64,000 nucleotides of DNA from Buxus sempervirens (lineage: Eukaryota > Streptophyta > Magnoliopsida > Buxales > Buxaceae). Location of the stretch: NCBI GenBank assembly GCA_947561395.2, contig OX387185.1, positions 33,336,213-33,400,212 on the forward strand. The letters run 5' to 3'. A program made the translations under genes and the position numbers. Shown one piece after another: positions 1-10,475 of the stretch. Below the pieces are notes generated by a model. It did no database searches and was not told where the DNA came from. It saw only the letters and a program-made list of their open reading frames with translations. The first letter of the stretch is position 1. The number at the start of each line of letters is the position of its first letter.

Positions 1-913
1 TACCAAAAACCCCAAAAGTGAGCAAAAAATGCCCAAAACCGAGAGGTTGGACCTAGAGGCCTTCAATACTCAACAAAACTTGCTTGAAATCATATTGAAA
101 ACCAACAAGAAACATCCCAGAATTATTTGAGGCTATTTATTCCAGATTTATCACAATGAATGCAATAAATCCGAAATATGAGCCGAATCCGACAAAAAAG
201 TGCTATGTGTGCATGTGTAAAAATCCATTCTTCAATAATAGAACAACATATAGCATGCATTCATATCAATCAAATGGGGTTCTAAAACAACCTAGGGTTC
301 CGTTCCATTATCGTTTCCCTTAGTTCTCTCTCCCCGTATAACGGTTCTTCAAGATAATCTTGGGGTACTTTGAATATGAAACGGTTTTTCATAGAATCAC
401 AAGGCTTATTCCAACAAGGATCTAATACTAGGATCAATCCTCAGTCTCGTTTCCCCTAGATCCCGCTTTCACGTTTTACGACTAGGGGGAGTCTCGAGGT
501 ACTTTGAGTAGAGGAAGGGTTTTCACACACATAGAAGAGGCCTTATTCTACAGAAAGGTAGAAGAAGAGATCTAGATCTAGAATGTAAGAACAAAAAAAT
601 GAAGGGAGGTTTGAGGCTTACCTGGGTTTCTGGAAGCAAGACTACAGCAGTTCCCCTCTTCACTCGAAGCTCTTTGATCTCCCACTTATGGCAAAAATTC
701 TTTGCAAAAGTTATTGGCCATTTGCTTAAAGAGGAGCCTCCTATTTATAGGCAAAGGCTAGGGTTAGGGTTTGCATGATGGTAGACACAAAATGATGTCT
801 AGAATCCACCAACTAAAACCCTAATGCTATTTCCGAGATTTCCACTTTTTTAATGAAGGATATGATGGTAAAAAGTGAAAACTCTCGGAACACCCCAATT
901 TTGAGCAAAAAGC

Positions 914-1068
914 TTGGATCCGACATGTCAGGTCGGATACAAGCAATTCTCTTTGTATCCGACATTATCTGTCGGATACAATAAAGATCCTTTGTATCCG
1001 ACATTATCTGTCGGATACAATAAAGATGTTTTGTATCCGACATTGTCTGTAGGATATATAAAAAAAAG
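914..1068. repeat. 39 bp tandem array of palindromes
   Basis: Four copies start at about 914, 952, 991 and 1030, a period of 38-39 bases. Each holds the inverted pair TATCCGACA / TGTCGGATA around a short loop, so every repeat can form its own hairpin. Copies 2 and 3 are nearly identical; copies 1 and 4 are diverged. The array lies in the LTR between the minus-strand TATA-like box and the element terminus, where an upstream control region would be expected. Function is inferred only from position. Confidence 0.8.
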
Positions 1069-1100
1069 AAGCTTTTATCCGAATTTTAACACAGGCAATA

Positions 1101-1182
1101 CTTATTTACATGTAATATCGTTTAAGTAAATGTCCTCATATTTTTTAATCTCCATTTACTTAAGATATTACATGTAAATAAG
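1101..1182. repeat. Long dyad (hairpin), copy 1
   Basis: The left arm (1101-1132) begins CTTATTTACATGTAATATC and the right arm (1153-1182) is its near-perfect reverse complement, around a 20-base loop. It is followed by a C-rich run. An almost identical dyad lies at 2078-2159 in the duplicated unit. Confidence 0.85.
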
Positions 1183-2077
1183 CAAACACCCCCTCCCCCC
1201 AATTTGAATCCATTAAAAATAGTTCCAGACCCAAATTCCAAGTGAATAAAAAGTCAACTTTCCAGTTCCAGGCTAAATTCCGGTTTTTCAGGTCCGGTAA
1301 AAAGATTCAACATGTTAAAACCAAGGTATTCGTCAAGATTTAAAATCTCAAAAAATTCTTTTATGTAATAACATGGCTAAAAACTTGATTACCGGGAAAA
1401 ATTATCTTGAAATCTTGCTTTAAAAAATATTTCATTTTCTGGGGTCAAAAGTCAATAAAATTCAACCAGAAAAAGTTTGACTTTGCACAAAAGATTGAAT
1501 TCGGGCCTTTTCCTTTGCGGTTTTGGATTCAAATGGGTTAAGGATCTCAAACCCAATGCAAAGAATTGAAAATTCCAATAAAATATTTCCCTCCTTCAAG
1601 ATTTATCAAAAATCGTGCAATTTTGAGGTATCTACATTACCCGGATTTGAGAAAGCAGAGAGACAGGGTTCCCTTCTTCACTTGGAGCTCTTCTAGCTTC
1701 AATTCTCAACCCTTTGCTTGAGGTGAGATCCTCTATTTATAGGCAAAGCCAGGGGCATGGTTGGTCACAAGGGTATGCCAAATTAGGGTTCTAGAATGTT
1801 CCAACTTAGTTTCAAAACATGAGTTGGAGTAAATCTAACAAACCACAGAGGGTAAAAAGGGGAGATCGCATCTCCTAGAGAGAGGTAAGAGTGGTAAATA
1901 TGGCTCAAAAATCGAGTATTTGCGAAAATTGCACGTGACCGCATATATATTGCGGTTATGCCTTGACTGCAGATCAAATGCGGTCGAGGCATATCCACAT
2001 ACCATATACTGTTTTGTCCAAAATGACTTGTCTGCACATATTCTACATAGCCTTGACCCTTACCTGCACAGGCAATA

Positions 2078-2159
2078 CTTATTTACATGTAATATCATTT
2101 AAGTAAATGTCCTCGTATTTTTTAATCTCCATTTACTTAAGATATTACATGTAAATAAG
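2078..2159. repeat. Long dyad (hairpin), copy 2
   Basis: This is the duplicate of the dyad at 1101-1182, with arms of about 30 bases ending ATTACATGTAAATAAG. It is again followed by a run of C. Confidence 0.85.
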
Positions 2160-2608
2160 CAAACCCCCCCCCCCCATTTGAATCCATTAAAAATATTTCC
2201 AGACCCAAATTCCAAGTGAATAAAAAGTCAACTTTCCAGTTCAAGGCTAAATTCCGGTTTTTCAGGTCCGGTAAAAAAATTCAACATGTTAATACCAAGG
2301 TATTTGTCAAGATTTAAAGACTCAAAAAATTCATTTATGCAATAACATTGCTAAAAACCTGATTACCAGGAAAAATTATCTTGAAATCTTGCCTAACAAA
2401 ATATTCATTTTTTTTTTGGGTCAAAAGTCAACAAAATTCAACCAGAAAAGTTGACTTTGCGCAAAAGATTGAATTTGGGCCTTTTCCTTTATGGTTTTGG
2501 ATTCAAATAGGTTAAGGATCTCAAACCCAATGCTAAGAATTGAAAATTCCAATAAAATATCTCTCCTTCAAGATTTATCAAAAATCGTGCAATTTTGGGG
2601 TGTCTACA

Positions 2609-4791
2609 ATAGGGCTGGAGAAAAATAGAAAGAGAGATAGAGAGAAGAAAAAGATGTTTTATGAAGAAGGAGAGTTGCATAATTCCGACCAGCCACATTC
2701 GAATTTAGATTTGGAGAGATCCAGCCGTTGGATCAATCTCAAATTTAGAGGTTATGTTCTTGACTCGTAGGACTTCAATCTGAACGGTGAAGATTTGATT
2801 TAGAGAAGTCTAAAGTGGTGCGAACAATCTCAGAAAATCTGTGGACATTCGGGTTTCTTGGAAGAATGATTTCACATGTTGAGACAAGTAGCAAACATTT
2901 AGAAAATTGAAGGAATTGCATGATTTTCGTATTTTGTTATGAATGATTTAGATACATATTGTGAGATGATTTAGAAGCAAACCATGTTAGTTTATACAAG
3001 GATTTTCGTAGGTTATATGTTCATGTTTTGATTTTCTGAAAAACAGATAAAGTGTGTTTATATAATTGGTCTTGATTTTATTTGATTTATAAACGAAGTT
3101 TTATTTTGTTTAAATTGATCTAACATGTCTAGAGGATGTTTTTGAATGATTTCAAAGTGATTTGGAGAGCTAGTTTGGTGTTATTTGATTTTAGAAAGAA
3201 ATTTCGCAAAGTTCAAAAAAACCCAGATTTTACATAATTGCATGGTCGCCTGCATTACCGCTCGAGCACTGTGTTAGGCTTTGAGTGGAATGCCGAGTGC
3301 TCGACAGTGCTCGAGCACCATTGAAGGCGCCCCACCTGTTTTTTTTTTAATTTTCAAAAACCCAAGAGTTGTCAATTTCCAATAAACTGAACGCCCGAGT
3401 GGTCGCTCGAGTGCCTTCTTGAGCGACCAACCTTTTCAAACTTGTTTTCAACGGACGCCCGCACGAGCGCCTGACAGCGCTCAAGCCCCCTTGACAAATT
3501 TTCTGATATTTCTGAAAATGCATAGTTTTTCACTATAAAAATGTTTTTATTGATTTTCAACTTATATACCAATAAGATTTAAGGGTTTTGAGATTGTTTG
3601 CACTGGCCGTTGATTAAATTGAATTTTTATAAAGATTTTGGGTACGTTCTACTGAAACAGCTTTTATTCGAGTTTATCGTTCAAAACTCTTTTCTTTTCA
3701 ACTTATTGTGATTTTATCGATTCTTACACTTGTATTTGAACTATCTAAAGATGTTTTCAGAGTTGTTTTGACAGAATTACTTATATTTTCCTCCATGTAC
3801 CTCGGAATTGTTATTTCTCATTCATGTAGCTTGAGTTTGAGCTTTGTTTTCCTCCATGTATCTTGGGGATGATTTGAGATGAATTATAATTGTTGTGGAT
3901 TCTTTTTGGGTATCAAAGATTATATAATTTCAGTATTTTGTTTTGTGTGTCTAATGGGCGTAACTTGGTATGGATCCATAGTCTAGCTAGGAGTGAGAAT
4001 GGTATTTTCTTTGCTTGGTTAAACATGTTTCACATTATGCTCCCGTCGTGTATCTCAATAAGGCCTTCCTATATCTAGTCGTGCTGCAGCAATCCCACCC
4101 GTCATGTATCTCGATGTAGTTATTTTGGGTTACCATCATGTATCTTATTCTGGTATTTCCCGTTGTTGCAGTTGATGGGATTGTACGTGCCAGCCCTCCA
4201 TGTATCTCGGTTGGGTGATCCACAAGTAGTCGATGTCTGTGTATCTCAGCTCGCACCTAAGCCGTGAGGTGGCAATCCCTTGATTCAGGCATTTAGTTTT
4301 TCAAAGATGTATTGTTTTCATGAGTCCTGTGATGTCACATCATCGCGAGGATTTGGTTTGTTTGATTAATTGTTTTGGAAATTTGTTTGGTTTGATGAAT
4401 GCTTTGGTTTTTATTGTCGAGACTTGGTTTTATCGTTATACCTTATGACCTTATTTTATATACAAATGGGACTGTTTTATTTCATGCATCTTGCTACTTG
4501 TTGAGATTTATATCTCACTCCAATTTTCCCTACTTTTTAGATATTCTTGGTGAGGTCGATAAGCATTGGGGTATCATGTAAAGGGTGGCCAATAGATGTG
4601 AACTAGTTATGAGTCCAAAAGTACTTGTAAATGTTAAGTTGTCTGTAAATGTATTTTATTTTATGATTCCGCATAATAACTCTGATAAAGGCATGAATAG
4701 AAGTTTAAATTATTCTGGATTTTTAGTTGCTTTGACCCACTTACACTAACACTTCGGGATTGAACAATTGATCCAGAATCGGGGAGTTACA
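2609..4791 (+). mobile_element. Gypsy-type LTR, 3' part (interrupted on the left)
   Basis: The tract ends CGGGGAGTTACA at 4791 and is related to the solo LTR at 5040-7465. Shared sites include a TTTTTCACTA..AAATGTTTTTAT stretch (about 3526 here, 6177 there) and ATTGTTTGCACTG (about 3593 and 6245). Its 5' end is missing because the element ending at 2608 sits inside it. It interrupts an older LTR that resumes with TTAGC at 4792. No protein-coding capacity is seen. A cluster of CTCGAG-containing motifs (GCTCGAGCAC, GTCGCTCGAGTG) lies at 3255-3490. Confidence 0.6.
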
Positions 4792-5039
4792 TTAGCTTTG
4801 TAAAGATATGTCAGTTCACGACTCCTATGATGTCACACATCGCATGGATTTTATTTGAACTAAAGAATCTTGAATTTTGGATTATATTTGGAACTTGTTT
4901 TAAATATTAACTGATCTATGTTGAACTGTTTTATACTTGGATTATTTATTAATGACATATTGTTTAGAATACCATGCTATAATTTGAAATGTTATGTAAT
5001 TTTTTTCTTCATGCATGGTGTATTTGCTAAGAAGTATGT
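4792..5039 (+). mobile_element. Older LTR, left visible piece
   Basis: The sequence AAAGATATG..CCTATGATGTCACACATCGC resembles AAAGATGTA..CCTGTGATGTCACATCATCGC at about 4302-4346 of the neighbouring LTR, so this is a third copy of the related family. It is interrupted on the left by the LTR ending at 4791 and on the right by the solo LTR at 5040-7465. It continues at 7466. Confidence 0.55.
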
Positions 5040-7465
5040 TGTAAAATCCCAGATTTTAGTAGTAAATAAATAAATAGACTAATTAGTTAATAATATGCAG
5101 GAGATGAAATTTTGGTTCAACCCGGAGGAGTTCAAGATGAACCGAAGGTGATGGGAAAACCTATATAAGGTGAGTTCATGATTATTAACCAAGTAAATTT
5201 TAATATAAATAATTGTAGTGTGCTATGATGTATATTAGTAAGAAATAATTGGGAAATAAAGCAAAGGATGAACAATAAGGGAGTTTTGTCGAACCTAAGA
5301 TAGAGGGTTGACCCAAGGGCTTAGTTTTGTTTAAGGCTTTAAGGTTTGAGTGGTATGGCTTAAAGAAGGAGGGCAATTTAGTAAAAGAAATAAATAATAA
5401 ACAAACCTAATACATGCATGAGTAACCCATGTCCATCACAAAATAGAAGCAATTGTTCACTTTAGTTGTTCTTCTCCTATTCTTCTCTTTTCTTCCTAAG
5501 TAAAACCCTAGTATTCACGATCTGTTGGAGCTGCCGTAGAGAAGGAAAATAGAGGATTTTCATGAACAAAAACTAAGGTAAGAGCAAACCCAAGAGAAGT
5601 TCTGTTTTGAGAGATAGAAGTGTTGTTGGGTTCCTAAAGTGGTGATTTTCTTAACCTAGACGTGATCGAGGCTTGTTGTGATTGTTTGGCAATCTTAGGA
5701 GTGATTTTTGTTGCTCTTAGAGAAGGTTTAAGTTCCTAGAAATAAGTAAGTAGTCCCTTTAACTCTCGCACAAATATAAATTCGTGTTTAGACGATATAC
5801 ATGGTTAATCGGTGATTTGATGAGTTGTAATTGTTATTTATGATGTTTTAATTGTTGGAAATTGTTCTAGCATGTTTATAAAGTGTTTTAGAATGGTTTT
5901 GATGTATTAAATATTGAGTTATGGAATTTTTATTGAATTTCATAAAGTCACGGATTTTTAACATATCGGGCTGCCTGAGCAGTCGCTCGAGCGCCCTATG
6001 TGGTTATTCAAAACCCGAGAGCAATTTTCCCAGATTGAACTATCACTAGAACAGTCGCTCGAGCGATCTATCGAGCGACCAACCCTGAAATGACCTATTG
6101 TGTACGGCCGTTCGAGCGCCCTTGGCCACTCGAGCGCCCTGTCTGTCAAATTTTGGAAAATTTGCCATTCAACCTAGTTTTTCACTACGGAAATGTTTTT
6201 ATCCAATTTTAACCTATGTACCATCAAGATTAGGGTATTTGGGGATTGTTTGCACTGTCGAATGTTTCAAAATCCAATTTTATAAAGATTTTGGGTAGAT
6301 GTTTCTAAAGAGGCACTGTTACTTGATTCCGTTGTTCCAAAGGATTTTACTTTTAACCAAGGTTGGTTTTGTGAGTTCATACACCTATATTTGGGTGATA
6401 TAAAGGTATTTTGTGCATCGATGGAGTCGATACACATTCGGGACATATTGGCCCATTGAAACCTAGAGTTTTGGACATATGACTTGGTGCATTCTATTTT
6501 TGTTTTGGGTAACTGGTGTGACAAGGATGGTGCCTGATTTATTGTTTCCCGCATGGGCGGATTTGGTTATACAAATAAGGTTCTGTATTTGGTGGGTGTT
6601 ATTGAGAAGTACGTCCAATTCCCTGGTTTGTTTTCTCACTATTGAGTGGGCTTAGCAATTATATGGATCCATAGAATAGCTAGTAAGTGAAATGTGTATT
6701 AGAGGGGTTTGAATTCTGTGTCTGAGGCATTCCATCATCTCGAGGATGGTACCACTCCTGGATTGGTCGGTCACTACGTTACCCACTCCTGGATTGGTTG
6801 GGCCGTACATGCTAACTCATGGTTGGGTTATTCCGTTGGTGTTGAATAGCCATACTGTAGGGCGGCTGGTCCATCGTAATTTGATTATGTAGCATATTGG
6901 TACATTTCTACTCTCTTTCTCTTGTATTTTATTTCATGAGTAAGCGTTGCATATTTTATTGTAGTAAACTATTTGCATAACTGCTTACTGAGATGTTGTT
7001 TCTCAAATTATTGTTTTATCAGTTTTGTTTTCAGATATTCCTGGAGAGGACGTTGCTAGGGTAGAGACTCCCGAGGATTACTGTGATTACCAGGAAGAAG
7101 ACTATTTCATTCCTATGTAGGTCCAAGAGGACATTGAGAAATGATAGTTTTATTTTGAGGGATTAACTTTAGTATTTTATTTGAGGATTTTGATGTCATT
7201 TGCAGGATTATTAGTATCTTTATTCCACACTATTGGTGGATGTTACTTATCTTATTTAGTTGAACCCTTTCCAGAGTTTATAGATGAAATATTAATGGAT
7301 TATTTGGTGATTTTATTCCGCGCTTCTTGGAAGATGTCTTTTATTTCCGCATTTTGATATAATAAATGAAATTGTTTAAGTCTGGAATAATTGTTTGGGT
7401 CATTTTCCCTAACGAACCAGATTTGGGTTTATGTGTTTAAATAAATGTGGATCCGGGGCGTTACA
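5040..7465 (+). mobile_element. Solo LTR A (Gypsy-type), 2426 bp, TSD TATGT
   Basis: The element starts TGTAAAATCCC and ends GGATCCGGGGCGTTACA. It is flanked by the perfect 5 bp duplication TATGT (5035-5039 and 7466-7470), which is diagnostic of LTR-element integration. No internal region, primer-binding site or second LTR is present, so it is a solo LTR left by recombination. A TATATAAG box on the plus strand near 5162 supports plus-strand sense. CTCGAG-type motifs cluster at 5970-6145. The target is an older LTR of related type, which is continuous across the insertion. Confidence 0.85.
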
Positions 7466-7908
7466 TATGTTTTGTTTTCAAATACTCTAGGATAGGACGT
7501 AACTACTAGGGTATAGCTTCAAGGTGATATATAGCTTCAACGTGATATATAGATCCATCCAGACGACTATTTAGAGGACGATTATTATTGTTTGATGTAG
7601 GATAGTAGATTTATGATGTTAGAGGACTTTATTTTCAATTTTATGATTATTATAAGTGGGGAGTGAGTTGAGAGAGATGTAGTTGAACTTATTTCCAGAA
7701 TTTTTATCTTAGTGATTATATGTGAACTTGATATCATAAACAGTTTATTTTAATGAGAGAATTTAGTTTTAGTGTTTAGTTCCATGTTTCCGTACTCCAA
7801 TGATTAATTATTGATTAATTCTATAATTTAGTTTGCTTTGGGCCTATGACTAGTGCTAGGACTTGAATTTATATCTTTAGTGAACAAATTCAATTCTAGA
7901 GCGCTACA
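7466..7908 (+). mobile_element. Older LTR, right piece
   Basis: This continues the LTR interrupted at 5039. It holds the 3' framework seen in the neighbouring LTRs (TTTTCAAATACTCTAGGATAGGACG, then a GACTATTTAGAGGACG tract) and probably ends GAGCGCTACA at 7908. The 5' end and target duplication cannot be checked inside the window. Confidence 0.5.
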
Positions 7909-8177
7909 CTTATCATGGAAGAAAGACTATCACTACCCAACATGTAATGTGCACTTGTTCTTTTGATATGAAATTTACATTTTTCTATACAGGTTAGGAA
8001 GGCATAGTACGTAATTCTCTTGTACTTCTGAATGCAATCAATAATCCAGCTTTGAATTTTCCACACCCTCCTCTAAGTATATGCATTTCTAATTATGATG
8101 TTAAGTTACAATATAAAATCATATTTTTACTAACAATTATTATGCTTCCTTAGGTAAATTATACTTTTTGGATTCTA
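7909..8177. other. Spacer, probably Harbinger-related debris
   Basis: AT-rich sequence with no convincing gene. It directly precedes the fossil transposase exon and may be an intron of that element. Confidence 0.3.
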
Positions 8178-8476
8178 GGTACATTAGCATTCTAGATTAT
8201 CTCACACCTTATCGTGGAGAGCGTTATCACCTAAAGGAGTTTAGAGGACGAAGCTGACAACCCAGGACATCCAGAGAATTGTTTAACCATGTTCACTCGT
8301 CATTATGTAATGTGATAGAGCGTTGCTTTGAGGTTTCAAAGGCTCGATTTCCCATATTAAAAATTATGTCGTTGTATCCCCTTCGAATTCAGAGTTATAT
8401 TGTTATTGCAGGATGCACACTTCATAACTTTATTAGACGTAAGATGCAAAGAGATCAATTATTTGAAGAATTTTAG
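8178..8476 (+). pseudogene. PIF/Harbinger transposase fossil (C-terminal DDE_Tnp_4 exon)
   Basis: The plus-strand frame reads LTPYRGERYHLKEFRG, then a stop near 8250. It resumes as HSSLCNVIERCFEV and KARFPILK, followed by CTLHNFIRR. These are hallmark blocks of the plant HARBI1-like transposase C-terminus; the E of VIER is the expected last acidic residue of the DDE triad. The N-terminal two thirds and the first two D residues are absent, and at least one nonsense codon interrupts the remaining exon. It is a dead remnant, more diverged than and distinct from the Harbinger element at 23-29 kb. Confidence 0.8.
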
Positions 8477-10475
8477 AGAGAGAAGATGGTTATTCCAAGT
8501 GAAGGCAGACAAGATGTTACAAATCCCCCTGAAGAAAGTTTAGAATAAGCTAGCGAAGAGAAGTGATGATACTAAGAGACAGAATTGCACGAGAGATGGC
8601 AAGATCTCATACTATACAAGTTGTGTAGGAAATGAGTAGTCCGGTTATGGTATTTAGTCCCATAAAAATGTTTATTGTCTCTTTTCTTAGTAACATGATT
8701 ATAGTATTATTCGTTTTACACTGCTTGATATAAATGATGGTACTTTTGTATAATACTTTTAGAATGCATTATGCCTCATTGTGCACGGTCTTTATAGAAG
8801 GCTTTATGCATCATGTGATGTAAGTTAATATAATGAAAATAAATTTTTAATTGCTTACCAAAAGCATGTTTATAGATTTTCAAAATTGTAAATGAGTTTG
8901 ACTTAAACGTTACCAAATGGGTTTCTTTTAAACTGCTTTTAAAAACACAAAAATAATTTGAAAAGTTTTTCATTTTCAAATTGTTTAAAAAACAAATTTA
9001 CCAAACGGCCTCTTACTTTGATTTATTGATTTGGTTATTTTACTCATCATGGTATTTCAAAAGGAAAAAAGTATGGTATTTTTGGCATACATATTGTTAC
9101 TTTACTAAAATTTATCTTATACCATTGAATTCAAATGTTTTGCTTTTAGATATTCCAGGAGACGACGATCCAAAGGGATTAGCACTAGTTGGGGATTGTG
9201 AGAAGCTTGAGAAAGAACAACTAGATGATCATATTTGTTTAATGCAGGACAGTTTTTTTTTTTTTTTTTTGATGACTTAATAGGTTAATTGGCAGTTTGT
9301 TTAGGTGACTCTTATTGTTATCATGTTATTGAGATCGTGAGACTTTAGAATTATCCATTTTGATTTCAGAATTGTAATAAAGGTGTGTGTACCAATATAT
9401 TGGTTCATTCATGTTTAATAATATTTTTAGTTTAATTGCTTTGCACATTATCAATAAAGAGAAGTTTTAGATTTTAACACTTTGATATTGTCTCAAAGTG
9501 GCTTAATTCATTCTTTGAGCTCACAAAGGTTTCATTCTATGAATTTGGGTCTACTTGTCATATCCTCAAATTTGACACATTTAATTCGCAGTAGTAATGG
9601 GACAGTTTAGTCTTTTTGTAGTTTAACCGGAAATATTTTGATTGACCAATAGTGTTGTTTTATTTCAGTTTGACTTAATATGAGTACGGGAGCATTGTGA
9701 CTGGGGAAGTATATAGGATTCGGTGGTGTGGCGCCACACTGGATAATGATTAGTCATATTTAAAAGCAAGCAGGTGGGGGTTTTCTTATACTGTTCGTGG
9801 GTTTCAACCAAGAAGAAAAAAGGAGTCGCAGCAGAGAAGAAGGGAAGTGAAAGGAAGGAGAAGAAGGAAGGAAGAAGGGAGAGCAGAGAAAGGGAAAAAG
9901 AGAATAAGGGTAAAGAAATTCATTTGAAATCCACGTTGTGTCGTGTGATGTTTTGTCGTGGAATTCACTGATGTTGATGTTTGTTTTAAGTATTGCTTGG
10001 TAACTGTGGGTTTCATATTCAAACATGCTTGAATTTGTATGCTTTGACACTATGTATTGTTATCAGTTGAAATTTAGAATCAGAATATTTTGTATGGTTT
10101 TGAAGCATGAATATGATGAATTGATTGATGTTGTGAAAATTACTTGTTCAATGTAGCTCGTTTTATGTTTTGAAATCATCTAGGTGAGATTAGGATGGAA
10201 TTGAATGGATTGGGAAAAAGTTTGAACTGTAAAACAGAACATGAATTGCAATTCGGGATTCAACAATTAATCGCCAAGTTGCCGATTAATCATGGGCCTG
10301 GTTGATTAGTCGTGGAGTCCCATAGTTTAATTATGAGTGCATAACTGATTCTATTATGTAAATTGTAGTTGGGCGATTAATCATGGAAACTCATCGCAAT
10401 TGGTTGTGGATGATTGCCGATTAATCTTGAGTAAATAACAGTGTTCAGGAAGACTTATTGCAGTCACCAATTAAT
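8477..10475. other. Non-coding repeat-derived stretch
   Basis: No gene is supported. The stretch at 8820-9010 is AT-rich with ACCAAATGGG / ACCAAACGGC motifs like TIR-element subterminal DNA. At 9140-9250 there is an LTR-like tract (TTTTAGATATTCCAGGAGACGACG). A purine-rich run occupies about 9810-9915. The palindrome GTGTGGCGCCACAC lies at about 9727. From 10250 the motif CGATTAATC recurs several times; it resumes after 12930, so this DNA is the target of solo LTR B. Confidence 0.5.

Larger units (their letters stand above)
1..2608 (-). mobile_element. LTR-retrotransposon LTR fragment, antisense, with internal tandem duplication
   Basis: The right edge ends in GGGGTGTCTACA (to 2608). Read on the minus strand this is an LTR start, TGTAGACACCCC. 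A weaker copy of the same terminus (GGTATCTACA) ends at 1636. The tract 1637-2608 repeats much of about 618-1636: both contain the same dyad, a poly-C run and the same fragments up to the terminus. Minus-strand TATAAATA boxes occur near 745 and 1733, consistent with minus-strand sense. No coding domain is visible; open frames here are short and unconvincing. The left end of the element lies outside the window, so no target duplication can be tested. The LTR assignment rests on terminus and TATA placement and on the related termini at 13343 and 29745. Confidence 0.6.
618..2608. repeat. Tandem duplication of about 1 kb within the LTR
   Basis: Unit 1 is about 618-1636 and unit 2 is 1637-2608. 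They share the stretch beginning at the long dyad (1101 and 2078, offset 977 bases) through the terminus, with scattered substitutions. The 5' parts (CTTCACT..GAGCTC, CTATTTATAGGCAAAG) also correspond but are more diverged. The 39 bp palindromic array of unit 1 is missing from unit 2. Confidence 0.7.

Noticed and set aside
914..1068. CRISPR-like array
   Set aside because: The spacing is a simple 39 bp tandem repeat with no unique spacers, in a plant genome.
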